The notes beneath the pieces are model-generated. The model made no database searches. It was not told the DNA's origin and saw nothing but the letters and a program-made list of their open reading frames with translations. This document shows, in pieces, positions 1 through 4,675 of a DNA stretch of 10,742 nt. Every line of letters starts with the position of its first letter. Position 1 is the stretch's first letter. The position numbers and the translations under genes were made by a program. The stretch lies in the NCBI GenBank assembly GCA_030596145.1, contig JAUVKS010000040.1, positions 1-10,742 of the forward strand, read 5' to 3'. Source of the DNA: Pseudomonadota bacterium (GTDB taxonomy: Bacteria; Desulfobacterota; Syntrophia; Syntrophales; JADFWA01).

Positions 1-261
1 TTTGGGAAAGTAGTTGATGTCAACCCCGTTACCGTGGACAGCTACGACGGGACAATTGCGTGGGTATACGTAAACAATAAATGTCTTAATAAAGAATTAC
101 TCAAGGCCGGTCTTGCATGGCATTACAAGCGGTATTCCAAGGACAGGGATTTAGCAGAATTGGAAGAAGAAGCCAGGTCAAAAGTAATAGGTCTCTGGAG
201 TGATCACGAGTCAATTCCACCGTGGATATGGAGAAAGCTATATAAACGAGTTTATCGTTAG
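1..261 (+). CDS. Staphylococcal nuclease-like (thermonuclease) protein, C-terminal part, 5' truncated by window edge
   Basis: Frame 1 is open from the first base to TAG at 259-261, giving 86 visible residues; the real start lies upstream of the window, so the GTG at 34 is only an internal codon. The stretch VAWVYV-like 'IAWVYVNNKCLNKELLKAGLAWHY', followed by an acidic helix and a 'GLWSD....PPW.WRK' ending, is the C-terminal half of the SNase-like (thermonuclease) fold, a small OB-fold phosphodiesterase that is usually secreted or envelope-associated. Family members normally read D-x-Y-G-R-T/G before this block, where the Arg (Arg87 in S. aureus nuclease) is catalytic. Here the block reads DSYDGTIA, so the Gly-Arg pair has become Asp-Gly. 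The Asp/Glu/Arg residues of the N-terminal half are outside the window. The fold assignment is firm; the activity is doubtful. The next small gene begins 2 bp after the stop, which suggests a shared transcript. Confidence 0.85.
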   Translation, partial: FGKVVDVNPVTVDSYDGTIAWVYVNNKCLNKELLKAGLAWHYKRYSKDRDLAELEEEARSKVIGLWSDHESIPPWIWRKLYKRVYR

Positions 262-263
262 GA

Positions 264-455
264 GTGAAAGCGGCAGAAAAATTTGATCAGGATGAAACAG
301 TCAAGTTTATAGAATTATTGACAGCAAATATGATTCAATTGGATGCAGTTTCCCAGTTGCTTATTGAAAAGGGAATTATTACTGAGGAAGAATTTTTCGC
401 TAAACTGAAACAGGTTCAGGCTGAATATCAAAGCAAGAAAGGCCGCAAAGATTAA
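264..455 (+). CDS. Small hypothetical helical protein (63 aa)
   Basis: I do not recognise a named family. The 63-residue product begins at GTG 264, 2 bp after the nuclease stop. The AGGAG at 260-264 overlaps the start codon, so it cannot act as a normally spaced ribosome binding site for it; translation by termination-reinitiation from the nuclease gene is the likeliest route. No other common start codon is available between the upstream in-frame stop (243-245) and the core. The protein is soluble and predicted mostly helical, with the segments 'FIELLTANMIQLDAVSQLLIEKGIITEEEF' (two parts, roughly residues 15-44) and then a Lys/Glu/Gln-rich tail. It has no signal peptide, membrane segment or cysteine. 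The pattern 'LLIEKGIIT.EEF..KL..V' resembles short helix-turn-helix-like adaptor or phage-type small proteins, but no function should be assigned. Confidence 0.65.
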   Translation: MKAAEKFDQDETVKFIELLTANMIQLDAVSQLLIEKGIITEEEFFAKLKQVQAEYQSKKGRKD

Positions 456-465
456 GGCCATAGCA

Positions 466-500
466 AAACCCCTGAGCAGTACCGCGCCACCCAGGGGTTT
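466..500. terminator. Hairpin with 9-bp stem after the 63-aa gene; possible weak terminator
   Basis: AAACCCCTG at 466-474 and CAGGGGTTT at 492-500 form a perfect 9-bp stem around a 17-nt loop, 11 bp downstream of the 63-aa gene. There are only three T at the 3' end, followed by AAAC, so it is a weak intrinsic terminator at best. The right arm also contains AGGGG, 7 nt before an ATG at 505, so the hairpin might instead mask a ribosome binding site. Confidence 0.45.
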
Positions 501-536
501 AAACATGAAAAAAAGATTTCTGAATCACAATCTGTA

Positions 537-544
537 TTTTATTT
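537..544. repeat. Target-site duplication, left copy (TTTTATTT)
   Basis: This 8-bp TTTTATTT lies directly outside the left terminal inverted repeat and is repeated exactly at 2714-2721 outside the right one. Eight base pairs is the usual duplication length of the IS1595 family, and the AT-rich target is also typical. Confidence 0.93.
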
Positions 545-567
545 CGGAATGTCCCATTTTAAGGTAG
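545..567 (+). repeat. Left terminal inverted repeat of the IS1595 element
   Basis: These 23 bases are the exact reverse complement of 2691-2713, with no mismatch. The inner part, AGGTAGCAGAT (562-572), is repeated exactly at 619-629 over the transposase ribosome binding site. Confidence 0.95.
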
Positions 568-577
568 CAGATTTCTC

Positions 578-606
578 TTGACATATAAAATCATATATGT
601 TATCTT
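578..606 (+). promoter_or_regulatory. Sigma70-type promoter of the transposase gene, with internal dyad
   Basis: A perfect -35 TTGACA (578-583) is followed by 17 bp and TATCTT (601-606, 4 of 6 matches to the -10 consensus). Transcription would start near 613, just before the ribosome binding site, giving a leader of under 20 nt. The spacer carries an inverted repeat, ACATAT (581-586) and ATATGT (595-600), that could be an operator. Lying just inside the left end, this promoter would drive all the genes of the element. Confidence 0.7.
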
Positions 607-629
607 TGTCCCAAAAGGAGGTAGCAGAT

Positions 630-1499
630 ATGAATATCATAGAAATCTATCAAAAATTTCCTACCGAAAATGATTGCATTAAGCACCTTGAATATATCCG
701 TTGGAAAGATCAACCGAGATGCGTTTATTGCAAATCCACAAAAACAACGCCCCTACCAAAAGAAAACAGACATCATTGTAATAATTGCAATACCACATTT
801 AAGGTTACTGTGGATACTATTTTCCACCACACCCACTTGGACTTGCAAAAGTGGTTTCTTGCGCTCTGTCTCATTCTCAATGCAAAAAAGGGTATATCTG
901 CACGGCAACTCGCACGTGATATAAAGGTCAACAAAGATACCGCATGGCGAATTGGCATGAAAGTCAGAGAGGCGATGACGCAACAAGGACAACGGCAACT
1001 ACTAACCGGTATTGTTGAAATGGATGAAACGTATATTGGTGGCAAACCCCGAAAAGGAAGCGGTGGCTATAACAAGCGTGGTAGGGGAACAAAAAAACCC
1101 CCAGTAGTGGGAATGGTACAACGAGATACGGGAAACTTTAAAGCAGAGGTTGTTAAAAACCGCAAGCTTAGTAGTAAAAATCTAATGGCACTTGTTCGTA
1201 AAAACATAGACATTAATAATGCTACCCTCGTTACTGATCAATATAGGGGGTATATTGGCATTCAGAGACTTATGCCACACAAAGTAGTAGATCATACCGT
1301 CTGGTATGTTAATGGCGATGCTCACACCAACACGGTCGAATCCTTTTGGACTCTTTTAAAAAGAGGTATTATTGGGCAATATCATAAAGTTAGTTTAAGG
1401 TATTTACCAAGATATATTGATGAATTTTGTTATCGTTGGAATAATCGTCAAGATGAGAATTTATTTACAACTACATTGTTAAAGGCTATGGGAGGTTGA
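630..1499 (+). CDS. IS1595-family transposase (DDE, N-terminal zinc ribbon), 289 aa
   Basis: The enzyme cuts and joins the element's ends during transposition. I choose ATG 630 because AAAGGAGG (about 614-621) is spaced 8 nt before it. An ATG 33 bp upstream (597) overlaps the promoter's -10 region and so would not be in the transcript. From ATG 630: an N-terminal zinc ribbon, C31-x2-C34 and C50-x2-C53, as in the IS1595 zinc-binding domain; a helical 'ISARQLARDIKVNKDTAWRI' helix-turn-helix-like segment (89-108); then the DDE nuclease core with D132 in 'VEMDETYIGG', D203 in 'LVTDQYRGY' and E237 in 'HTNTVESFW'. The C-terminal 'YIDEFCYRWNNR' (262-273) is a family hallmark. The length is normal and there are no frameshifts, so it is probably functional. 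The stop (1497-1499) lies 1 bp before the next start codon, inside a GGAGG-led junction that couples the two genes. Confidence 0.95.
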   Translation: MNIIEIYQKFPTENDCIKHLEYIRWKDQPRCVYCKSTKTTPLPKENRHHCNNCNTTFKVTVDTIFHHTHLDLQKWFLALCLILNAKKGISARQLARDIKVNKDTAWRIGMKVREAMTQQGQRQLLTGIVEMDETYIGGKPRKGSGGYNKRGRGTKKPPVVGMVQRDTGNFKAEVVKNRKLSSKNLMALVRKNIDINNATLVTDQYRGYIGIQRLMPHKVVDHTVWYVNGDAHTNTVESFWTLLKRGIIGQYHKVSLRYLPRYIDEFCYRWNNRQDENLFTTTLLKAMGG

Positions 1500-1500
1500 T

Positions 1501-2382
1501 ATGGAGACAAAAAATTTACATGCGACACACGAAGGAAACTTAGTTATCGGTGGAACTGAAATTCCATCGGCAGTTTTGAAAGATGGAACCAGGGTATTGA
1601 TTAGTAAGGGTTTTTTAACTGCATTAGGAAGACCATGGAAGGGTGGTAGTAGGACCGAATTGCCTAATTTTCTTGGTGCAAAGAACCTTATTCCCTATGT
1701 TTCCGAGGAGTTACGGGATGGACTGAACCCAATTAAATATAAAAATCTCAGAGGTCAAATAGTAAAAGGTTACAAGGCCGAGATATTGCCGTTAGTTTGT
1801 GATGTATATTTAAAGGCCAGAGATGAACATAAATTAACAAAAAACCAAGTAGTTGTTGCTAAGAAAGCAGATATTCTTGTAAGAGCATTGGCATCTGTTG
1901 GAATTATTGCCCTTGTTGATGAAGCGACTGGGTATCAATATGACCGTGCTCGTTACGCTCTTGAAGAAATTTTAGACAGGTTTATATCAAAAGACTTAAG
2001 GAAATGGGCGAAAACTTTCCCTGATGAATTTTACGAACAAATGTTTAAATTAAGGGGTTGGCAATATGTTCCTTTTTCAGTAAAACGCCCTGGTGTTGTC
2101 GGAAAATACACAAATGACTTAGTATATGATAGACTTGCTCCTGGTATATTAGAGGAATTAAAGCATATCACCCCAAGGGATGCAAGGGGAAGAACGAAAC
2201 ACAGGTATTTCCAACGGTTGACGGAAGATGTTGGCCACCCACGCTTAAGAGAACATCTGACAGCAGTAATTGCCCTAATGAAAGCATCCACTAAATGGGA
2301 TCAATTTTATCGAATGATACAAAGAGCCTTGCCCAAGTATGGGGAGACATTAGAACTTCCCCTTGACGAAAAGAGGGATTAA
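1501..2382 (+). CDS. P63C-domain protein, IS passenger gene (293 aa)
   Basis: ATG 1501 has GGAGG at 1491-1495, 5 nt upstream, inside the end of the transposase gene, so translation is coupled. The N-terminal 100 residues ('LVIGGTEIPSAVLKDGTRVLI...FL.ALGR') resemble the N-terminal part seen in P63C proteins. The P63C domain proper spans roughly 140-260, with 'GYQYDRARYALEEIL' (144-158), 'FPDEFYEQMFKLRGW' (173-187), 'NDLVYDRLAPGILEEL' (205-220) and 'GHPRLREHL' (245-253). P63C proteins occur in prophages and next to IS1595 transposases; their biochemical role is not established, and I see no catalytic motif that would identify an enzyme. There is no signal peptide or membrane segment. Plausible roles are DNA binding, transposition regulation or target immunity, all of which are inference. 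The family call is confident; the function is unknown. Confidence 0.85.
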   Translation: METKNLHATHEGNLVIGGTEIPSAVLKDGTRVLISKGFLTALGRPWKGGSRTELPNFLGAKNLIPYVSEELRDGLNPIKYKNLRGQIVKGYKAEILPLVCDVYLKARDEHKLTKNQVVVAKKADILVRALASVGIIALVDEATGYQYDRARYALEEILDRFISKDLRKWAKTFPDEFYEQMFKLRGWQYVPFSVKRPGVVGKYTNDLVYDRLAPGILEELKHITPRDARGRTKHRYFQRLTEDVGHPRLREHLTAVIALMKASTKWDQFYRMIQRALPKYGETLELPLDEKRD

Positions 2383-2395
2383 ACATATAAAAATT

Positions 2396-2482
2396 ATGGG
2401 TGCAACGGTATCCCTTAAAATTTTCGACGTATACCGCAACGAAGAAGGCGGTTCTTACGCCGGAAAGGAGGTGATAGCTTAA
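2396..2482 (+). CDS. Putative 28-aa micro-ORF in the IS passenger region
   Basis: ATG 2396 opens a 28-codon frame ending in TAA 2480-2482, and that stop overlaps the next start in the string TAATG. The predicted peptide starts MGATVSLKIFDVYRNEEGG, is near neutral and has no recognised motif. No good Shine-Dalgarno precedes the ATG: the upstream bases are AT-rich, and AGAGGG at 2372-2377 is too far away. Translation is therefore unproven. Points in favour are the overlap with a well-initiated downstream frame and the location inside an intact element. The left arm of a 12-bp inverted repeat begins at the G of this ATG. It may be a leader peptide for the 36-aa gene rather than a functional protein. 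Confidence 0.4.
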   Translation: MGATVSLKIFDVYRNEEGGSYAGKEVIA

Positions 2483-2617
2483 TGGCTAAAACCGAAGAGG
2501 GAAAGAAGGTTGTTCCCGTCAGGCCATACACCCGTAAAGTGAAAGGCCGACAGGTTAGGGTTAAGCGGCACAAACGCTCAACCCCTAACTAAAAGGTAAC
2601 ACCTCACCGTTGCACCC
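2398..2617. repeat. 12-bp perfect inverted repeat enclosing the two micro-ORFs
   Basis: GGGTGCAACGGT at 2398-2409 is the exact reverse complement of ACCGTTGCACCC at 2606-2617. The match ends sharply on both sides. In RNA the arms would close a loop of about 196 nt that holds both micro-ORFs and would cover the first codons of the upstream one. Confidence 0.8.
2482..2592 (+). CDS. Small basic protein (36 aa) encoded by the IS passenger region
   Basis: ATG 2482 is preceded by AAAGGAGGTGAT (2464-2474 region), a near-perfect complement of the 16S rRNA 3' end, 7-9 nt upstream; this is among the strongest ribosome binding sites in the window. The frame runs 36 codons to TAA at 2590-2592 and overlaps the preceding 28-codon frame by one base. 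The product is highly basic: 'VRPYTRKVKGRQVRVKRHKRS' split over residues 13-33 is rich in Arg and Lys. Short proteins with a 'V+.YTR+.G..V+.H.R' pattern recur in phage and mobile-element contexts, and I recognise the pattern without a known function. Nucleic-acid binding is plausible from charge alone. It lacks cysteines and membrane segments. Confidence 0.6.
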   Translation: MAKTEEGKKVVPVRPYTRKVKGRQVRVKRHKRSTPN

Positions 2618-2690
2618 TCTATACCATTTCCATAAACACAAAGTCAAAGAACAAAAAACTCGTGATTGATTTACATTTATTGTTACCCTC

Positions 2691-2713
2691 CTACCTTAAA
2701 ATGGGACATTCCG
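2691..2713 (-). repeat. Right terminal inverted repeat of the IS1595 element
   Basis: These 23 bases are the exact reverse complement of 545-567; the outer edge reads ...GACATTCCG. Confidence 0.95.
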
Positions 2714-2721
2714 TTTTATTT
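2714..2721. repeat. Target-site duplication, right copy (TTTTATTT)
   Basis: Exact match to 537-544, directly abutting the right end of the insertion sequence. Confidence 0.93.
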
Positions 2722-2756
2722 TAATAGTGTATTATAAGTCAAGGAAATTTCCTGAA

Positions 2757-3014
2757 ATGACTAAGCTGGACAAAGTGATTCAAATAAAACAAGAGGCTCT
2801 GGCTATTCAAACCAAATTAACGCGCTCTAATGCCGAAAAGGTAACGGCTGCCATGAAGGAATATGAGTAACTGGTAGACTGGTTTTATCATGAAAATGAG
2901 GATTTAATGGCTCCACAACAGCAGGAAGCGGCGAAGGAGAATTTTGAGTATTTCATGTTTCTGGCGGAATTAGCTCTGGCGCACTATAAGCAAGAATTAT
3001 GTGAAGAAGACTGA
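2757..3014 (+). pseudogene. Small helical protein gene broken by an in-frame TAA (84 residues plus internal stop)
   Basis: From ATG 2757 a frame of 37 codons ends at TAA 2868-2870, and exactly the same frame continues, open and protein-like, for a further 47 codons to TGA 3012-3014. The first part reads MTKLDKVIQIKQEALAIQTK and onward; the second begins LVDWFYHENEDLMAPQQQEA and ends in an acidic tail. Both parts have the same amphipathic, Glu/Lys/Ala-rich helical character, which argues for a single protein carrying one nonsense mutation (TAA could derive from GAA, CAA or AAA by one change). The family is not recognised. An ATG at 2907 could in principle start the second part alone, but no good ribosome binding site precedes it. 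The frame stays open upstream through the insertion junction, so the original start may lie left of the IS (ATG 505). Confidence 0.55.
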
Positions 3015-3049
3015 TAATAGGCACCACGACAAACTTTGAATCTTCAAAA

Positions 3050-3075
3050 GAAAAAAAACCGGAATTGATTCCTCC
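3050..3075 (-). terminator. Possible intrinsic terminator of the PHP-lpxH unit
   Basis: On the minus strand GGAA-TCAA-TTCC (within 3061-3072) forms a short hairpin followed by GG and eight T (3051-3058). The stem is only 4 bp, so it is weak, but the long T-run and the position about 35 bp past the lpxH stop fit a terminator. Confidence 0.4.
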
Positions 3076-3109
3076 AAAATTCATAAAGAATCTACTTCCT
3101 GCTTACTAA

Positions 3110-3832
3110 CTATGGTTTGTATGCGGAAAGGGTAAATTTTCCGTCTTCGTATAAAAGATAAGAATAATGGCTGATCCAGTCGCCAAGAGTTACAAAGGTC
3201 TTTTCCCTTCCGTCAATAACATATTGTTTTATTGTCGGCGTGTGGCAATGTCCCAAGATTACAGCATCAACCCCTTCTTTAAATTTCTCAATTGCAAATG
3301 CCCCCATTTTTTCAACGAGTTCGTCTGGAGGCTTTGCTAAATGTTCATTACTTATCTTTGAGCTCACCCGGGCAATCTTCCAGAGAATAACAGGGGGGAT
3401 TATTTCCTGTATTTGGTAAAAAGTTCTGCTCCTCAATATCTTTCTTAACATGAGGTAGCGGGTATTGGTTGTATCTATGGTATCCCCATGTGAGACAAGT
3501 GTCTTGATGTTGTCTAAGTGGATAACCCCCCATTCGGGGAATACCTCCATGCTATGAATGTTGGTAAAAAATTTTTCAAGAAAGAAATCATGGTTTCCTT
3601 CACATAAATGTATGTTGATCCCGCTTTTTTTCAACTCAATCAGTTTGTCGATCATTATTCTGAAATCGGGATAGATTTTTCCCTCCTTCCAAAACCAGAA
3701 GTCAAAAAAATCTCCTACGATAAAGAGGTGATCAATTTCCCCGTTTAGGAGATCAAAGAAACTCAACAGAGAATTATAGTTAGCATCCTCTTTGCTTCGG
3801 AGATGTGCATCAGCTAAAAAGATCGCTTTCAT
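3110..3832 (-). CDS. lpxH: LpxH-like UDP-2,3-diacylglucosamine diphosphatase (metallophosphoesterase), 240 aa
   Basis: LpxH removes UMP from UDP-2,3-diacylglucosamine to give lipid X, the fourth step of lipid A synthesis, at the inner face of the cytoplasmic membrane. The 240-residue product has the calcineurin-like metallophosphoesterase set in order: D8 and H10 in 'LADAHL', D41 in 'GDFFDFW', 'EGNHDF' (N80-H81), H115 in 'VSHGDTID', and H195/H197 in 'GHCHTP', followed by 'TLGDWISHY'. Spacing and total length match E. coli LpxH almost residue for residue. One difference is that true LpxH usually has Arg in GNRD, where this protein has His (GNHD) as in many related phosphoesterases. The substrate is therefore likely but not certain. 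The start ATG (3830-3832) lies 2 bp after the PHP gene's stop with no strong Shine-Dalgarno, so its translation is probably coupled. Confidence 0.78.
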   Translation of the reverse strand: MKAIFLADAHLRSKEDANYNSLLSFFDLLNGEIDHLFIVGDFFDFWFWKEGKIYPDFRIMIDKLIELKKSGINIHLCEGNHDFFLEKFFTNIHSMEVFPEWGVIHLDNIKTLVSHGDTIDTTNTRYLMLRKILRSRTFYQIQEIIPPVILWKIARVSSKISNEHLAKPPDELVEKMGAFAIEKFKEGVDAVILGHCHTPTIKQYVIDGREKTFVTLGDWISHYSYLLYEDGKFTLSAYKP

Positions 3833-3834
3833 TG

Positions 3835-4485
3835 TTATTCTAAGGCTTTATTGACCAGGTATTCCGAATTTTTAAATATGATGTCAATCTCTTCGTTGCT
3901 CATGCCTGCCCCGGCGGCAATCCTGCGCGCCATCTCTTTGTTTATAAGGTCTTGCGGTCCGTGGGCGTCGGTATTTAGTACGAGACCGGCATTGAATTTA
4001 CGGGCAAGCTTCACGACATGTCCATTGGTTAAACTGTGTCCATGCCTGGCGGAAATTTCCAAAAAGACCGAATTTTCAGAGCATAGTCTAACCTCTTCTT
4101 CCGTAATTAAACCGGGATGGGCAAGTATGTCTATGGGTGACTTAATTGCAGCAAGATTGGTTCCCGGAATAACAGGTTCTACGATTGTTTCCCCGTGTAC
4201 GACAATGATTTTTGCCCCCATTTTTCTTGCTTCCTCTGTCAGCTCAAAGATGCTGCCAGGCGGGACATGGGTAATCTCAATTCCTGGAATAGCTTTAATA
4301 GAATACGCACCCGATATTTTCTTACAGACCTTTACAATACGGGGGATTATAAAATCTATATTTGAGTGGTCTGCATGGTCGGTTATTGCAATCGCTCGAT
4401 ATCCAGCTACGACAGCCCTTCTTGCCAATTCAAAAGGAACTAATTCTCCGTCACTGAAAATTGAGTGGGTATGAAGATCGATCAT
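3835..4485 (-). CDS. PHP-domain phosphoesterase (histidinol-phosphatase-like), 216 aa
   Basis: The protein has the full metal-binding set of the PHP fold: 'HTHSIFSDGE' (H5, H7, D12), 'TDHAD' (D36, H37), 'IPGIEIT' (E70), 'VVHGE' (H98), 'LAHPG' (H123), E143 in 'LEISARHGH', and 'NTDAHG' (D173, H175). It is a stand-alone PHP domain of about 216 residues with no polymerase or other module. PHP proteins of this size hydrolyse phosphomonoesters or phosphodiesters using two or three metal ions; annotation pipelines often call them histidinol-phosphatase-like, but no histidine-biosynthesis genes are nearby, so that substrate is not supported. The ATG (4483-4485) has AGGAG about 7 nt upstream on its strand. 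It is cytoplasmic. The lpxH-like gene follows after 2 bp, so both form one transcript, which hints at a shared envelope or phosphoester-turnover role (inference). Confidence 0.88.
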   Translation of the reverse strand: MIDLHTHSIFSDGELVPFELARRAVVAGYRAIAITDHADHSNIDFIIPRIVKVCKKISGAYSIKAIPGIEITHVPPGSIFELTEEARKMGAKIIVVHGETIVEPVIPGTNLAAIKSPIDILAHPGLITEEEVRLCSENSVFLEISARHGHSLTNGHVVKLARKFNAGLVLNTDAHGPQDLINKEMARRIAAGAGMSNEEIDIIFKNSEYLVNKALE

Positions 4486-4634
4486 GGGAAGTCTCCTGTA
4501 AATAGGGGAAGATGATTTTCAAAACATTAATATTAAGTAGCAAAATTTGCGACTATGGTCAATGAAGATGTGGAATTTATGTAAGATTTTTTGAGTTTGG
4601 TCGTTTGTATCCCTGTTGGAAATCATAATCATTG

Positions 4635-4663
4635 TTGACAATTGACTGTATATTAACTATTAT
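4635..4663 (+). promoter_or_regulatory. Promoter of tRNA-Leu (and probably the tig operon)
   Basis: A perfect -35 TTGACA (4635-4640), a 17-bp spacer and TATTAT (4658-4663, 5 of 6 matches) place the start near 4670, six bases before the tRNA. No other convincing promoter or terminator separates the tRNA from tig. Confidence 0.8.
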
Positions 4664-4675
4664 AACAACGATTAA

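Larger units (their letters stand above)
545..2713 (+). mobile_element. Complete IS1595-family insertion sequence with P63C passenger gene (2,169 bp)
   Basis: The element is bounded by 23-bp perfect terminal inverted repeats (545-567 and 2691-2713, beginning CGGAATGTCC from each outer edge) and flanked by an exact 8-bp duplication. It carries, all on the plus strand, a zinc-ribbon/DDE transposase (630-1499), a P63C-domain gene (1501-2382) and two micro-ORFs (2396-2482 and 2482-2592). IS1595 elements encode a single transposase; several subgroups also carry passenger genes, and this is one of those. The frames are open, the ends are intact and the target copies are identical, so the insertion looks recent and possibly still mobile. 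It sits between the 63-aa small gene and a damaged small gene. Confidence 0.95.
2593..2756. other. Non-coding right end of the IS and the junction
   Basis: Between the 36-aa frame and ATG 2757 I see no supported gene. It holds the right arm of the 12-bp inverted repeat (2606-2617), an AT-rich spacer, the right terminal repeat, the second target copy and, outside the element, the perfect 12-bp palindrome AGGAAATTTCCT at 2742-2753. Confidence 0.6.

Noticed and set aside
597..629. ATG 597 as the transposase start (11 extra residues)
   Set aside because: It overlaps the predicted promoter's -10 region and would not be transcribed; ATG 630 has a strong, well-spaced ribosome binding site.
2701..2740. 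Outward promoter created at the right IS end (TATTAT at 2730-2735)
   Set aside because: No acceptable -35 is found 16-18 bp upstream within the terminal repeat.
1..3014. CRISPR array, toxin-antitoxin pair or integrase-bounded island
   Set aside because: No repeat-spacer periodicity, integrase or tRNA-linked attachment duplication was seen, and the small genes do not match a toxin or antitoxin family I can name.
3851..4474. 207-codon open frame on the plus strand
   Set aside because: It lies wholly opposite the PHP gene, whose metal-binding motifs are all intact; the plus-strand translation has no recognisable family and is a shadow.
4530..4562. Minus-strand promoter for the PHP gene (TTGACC at 4557-4562)
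   Set aside because: At 17-bp spacing the -10 is TACTTA, with only two matches; the better TAATAT is 21 bp away. Not strong enough to list.
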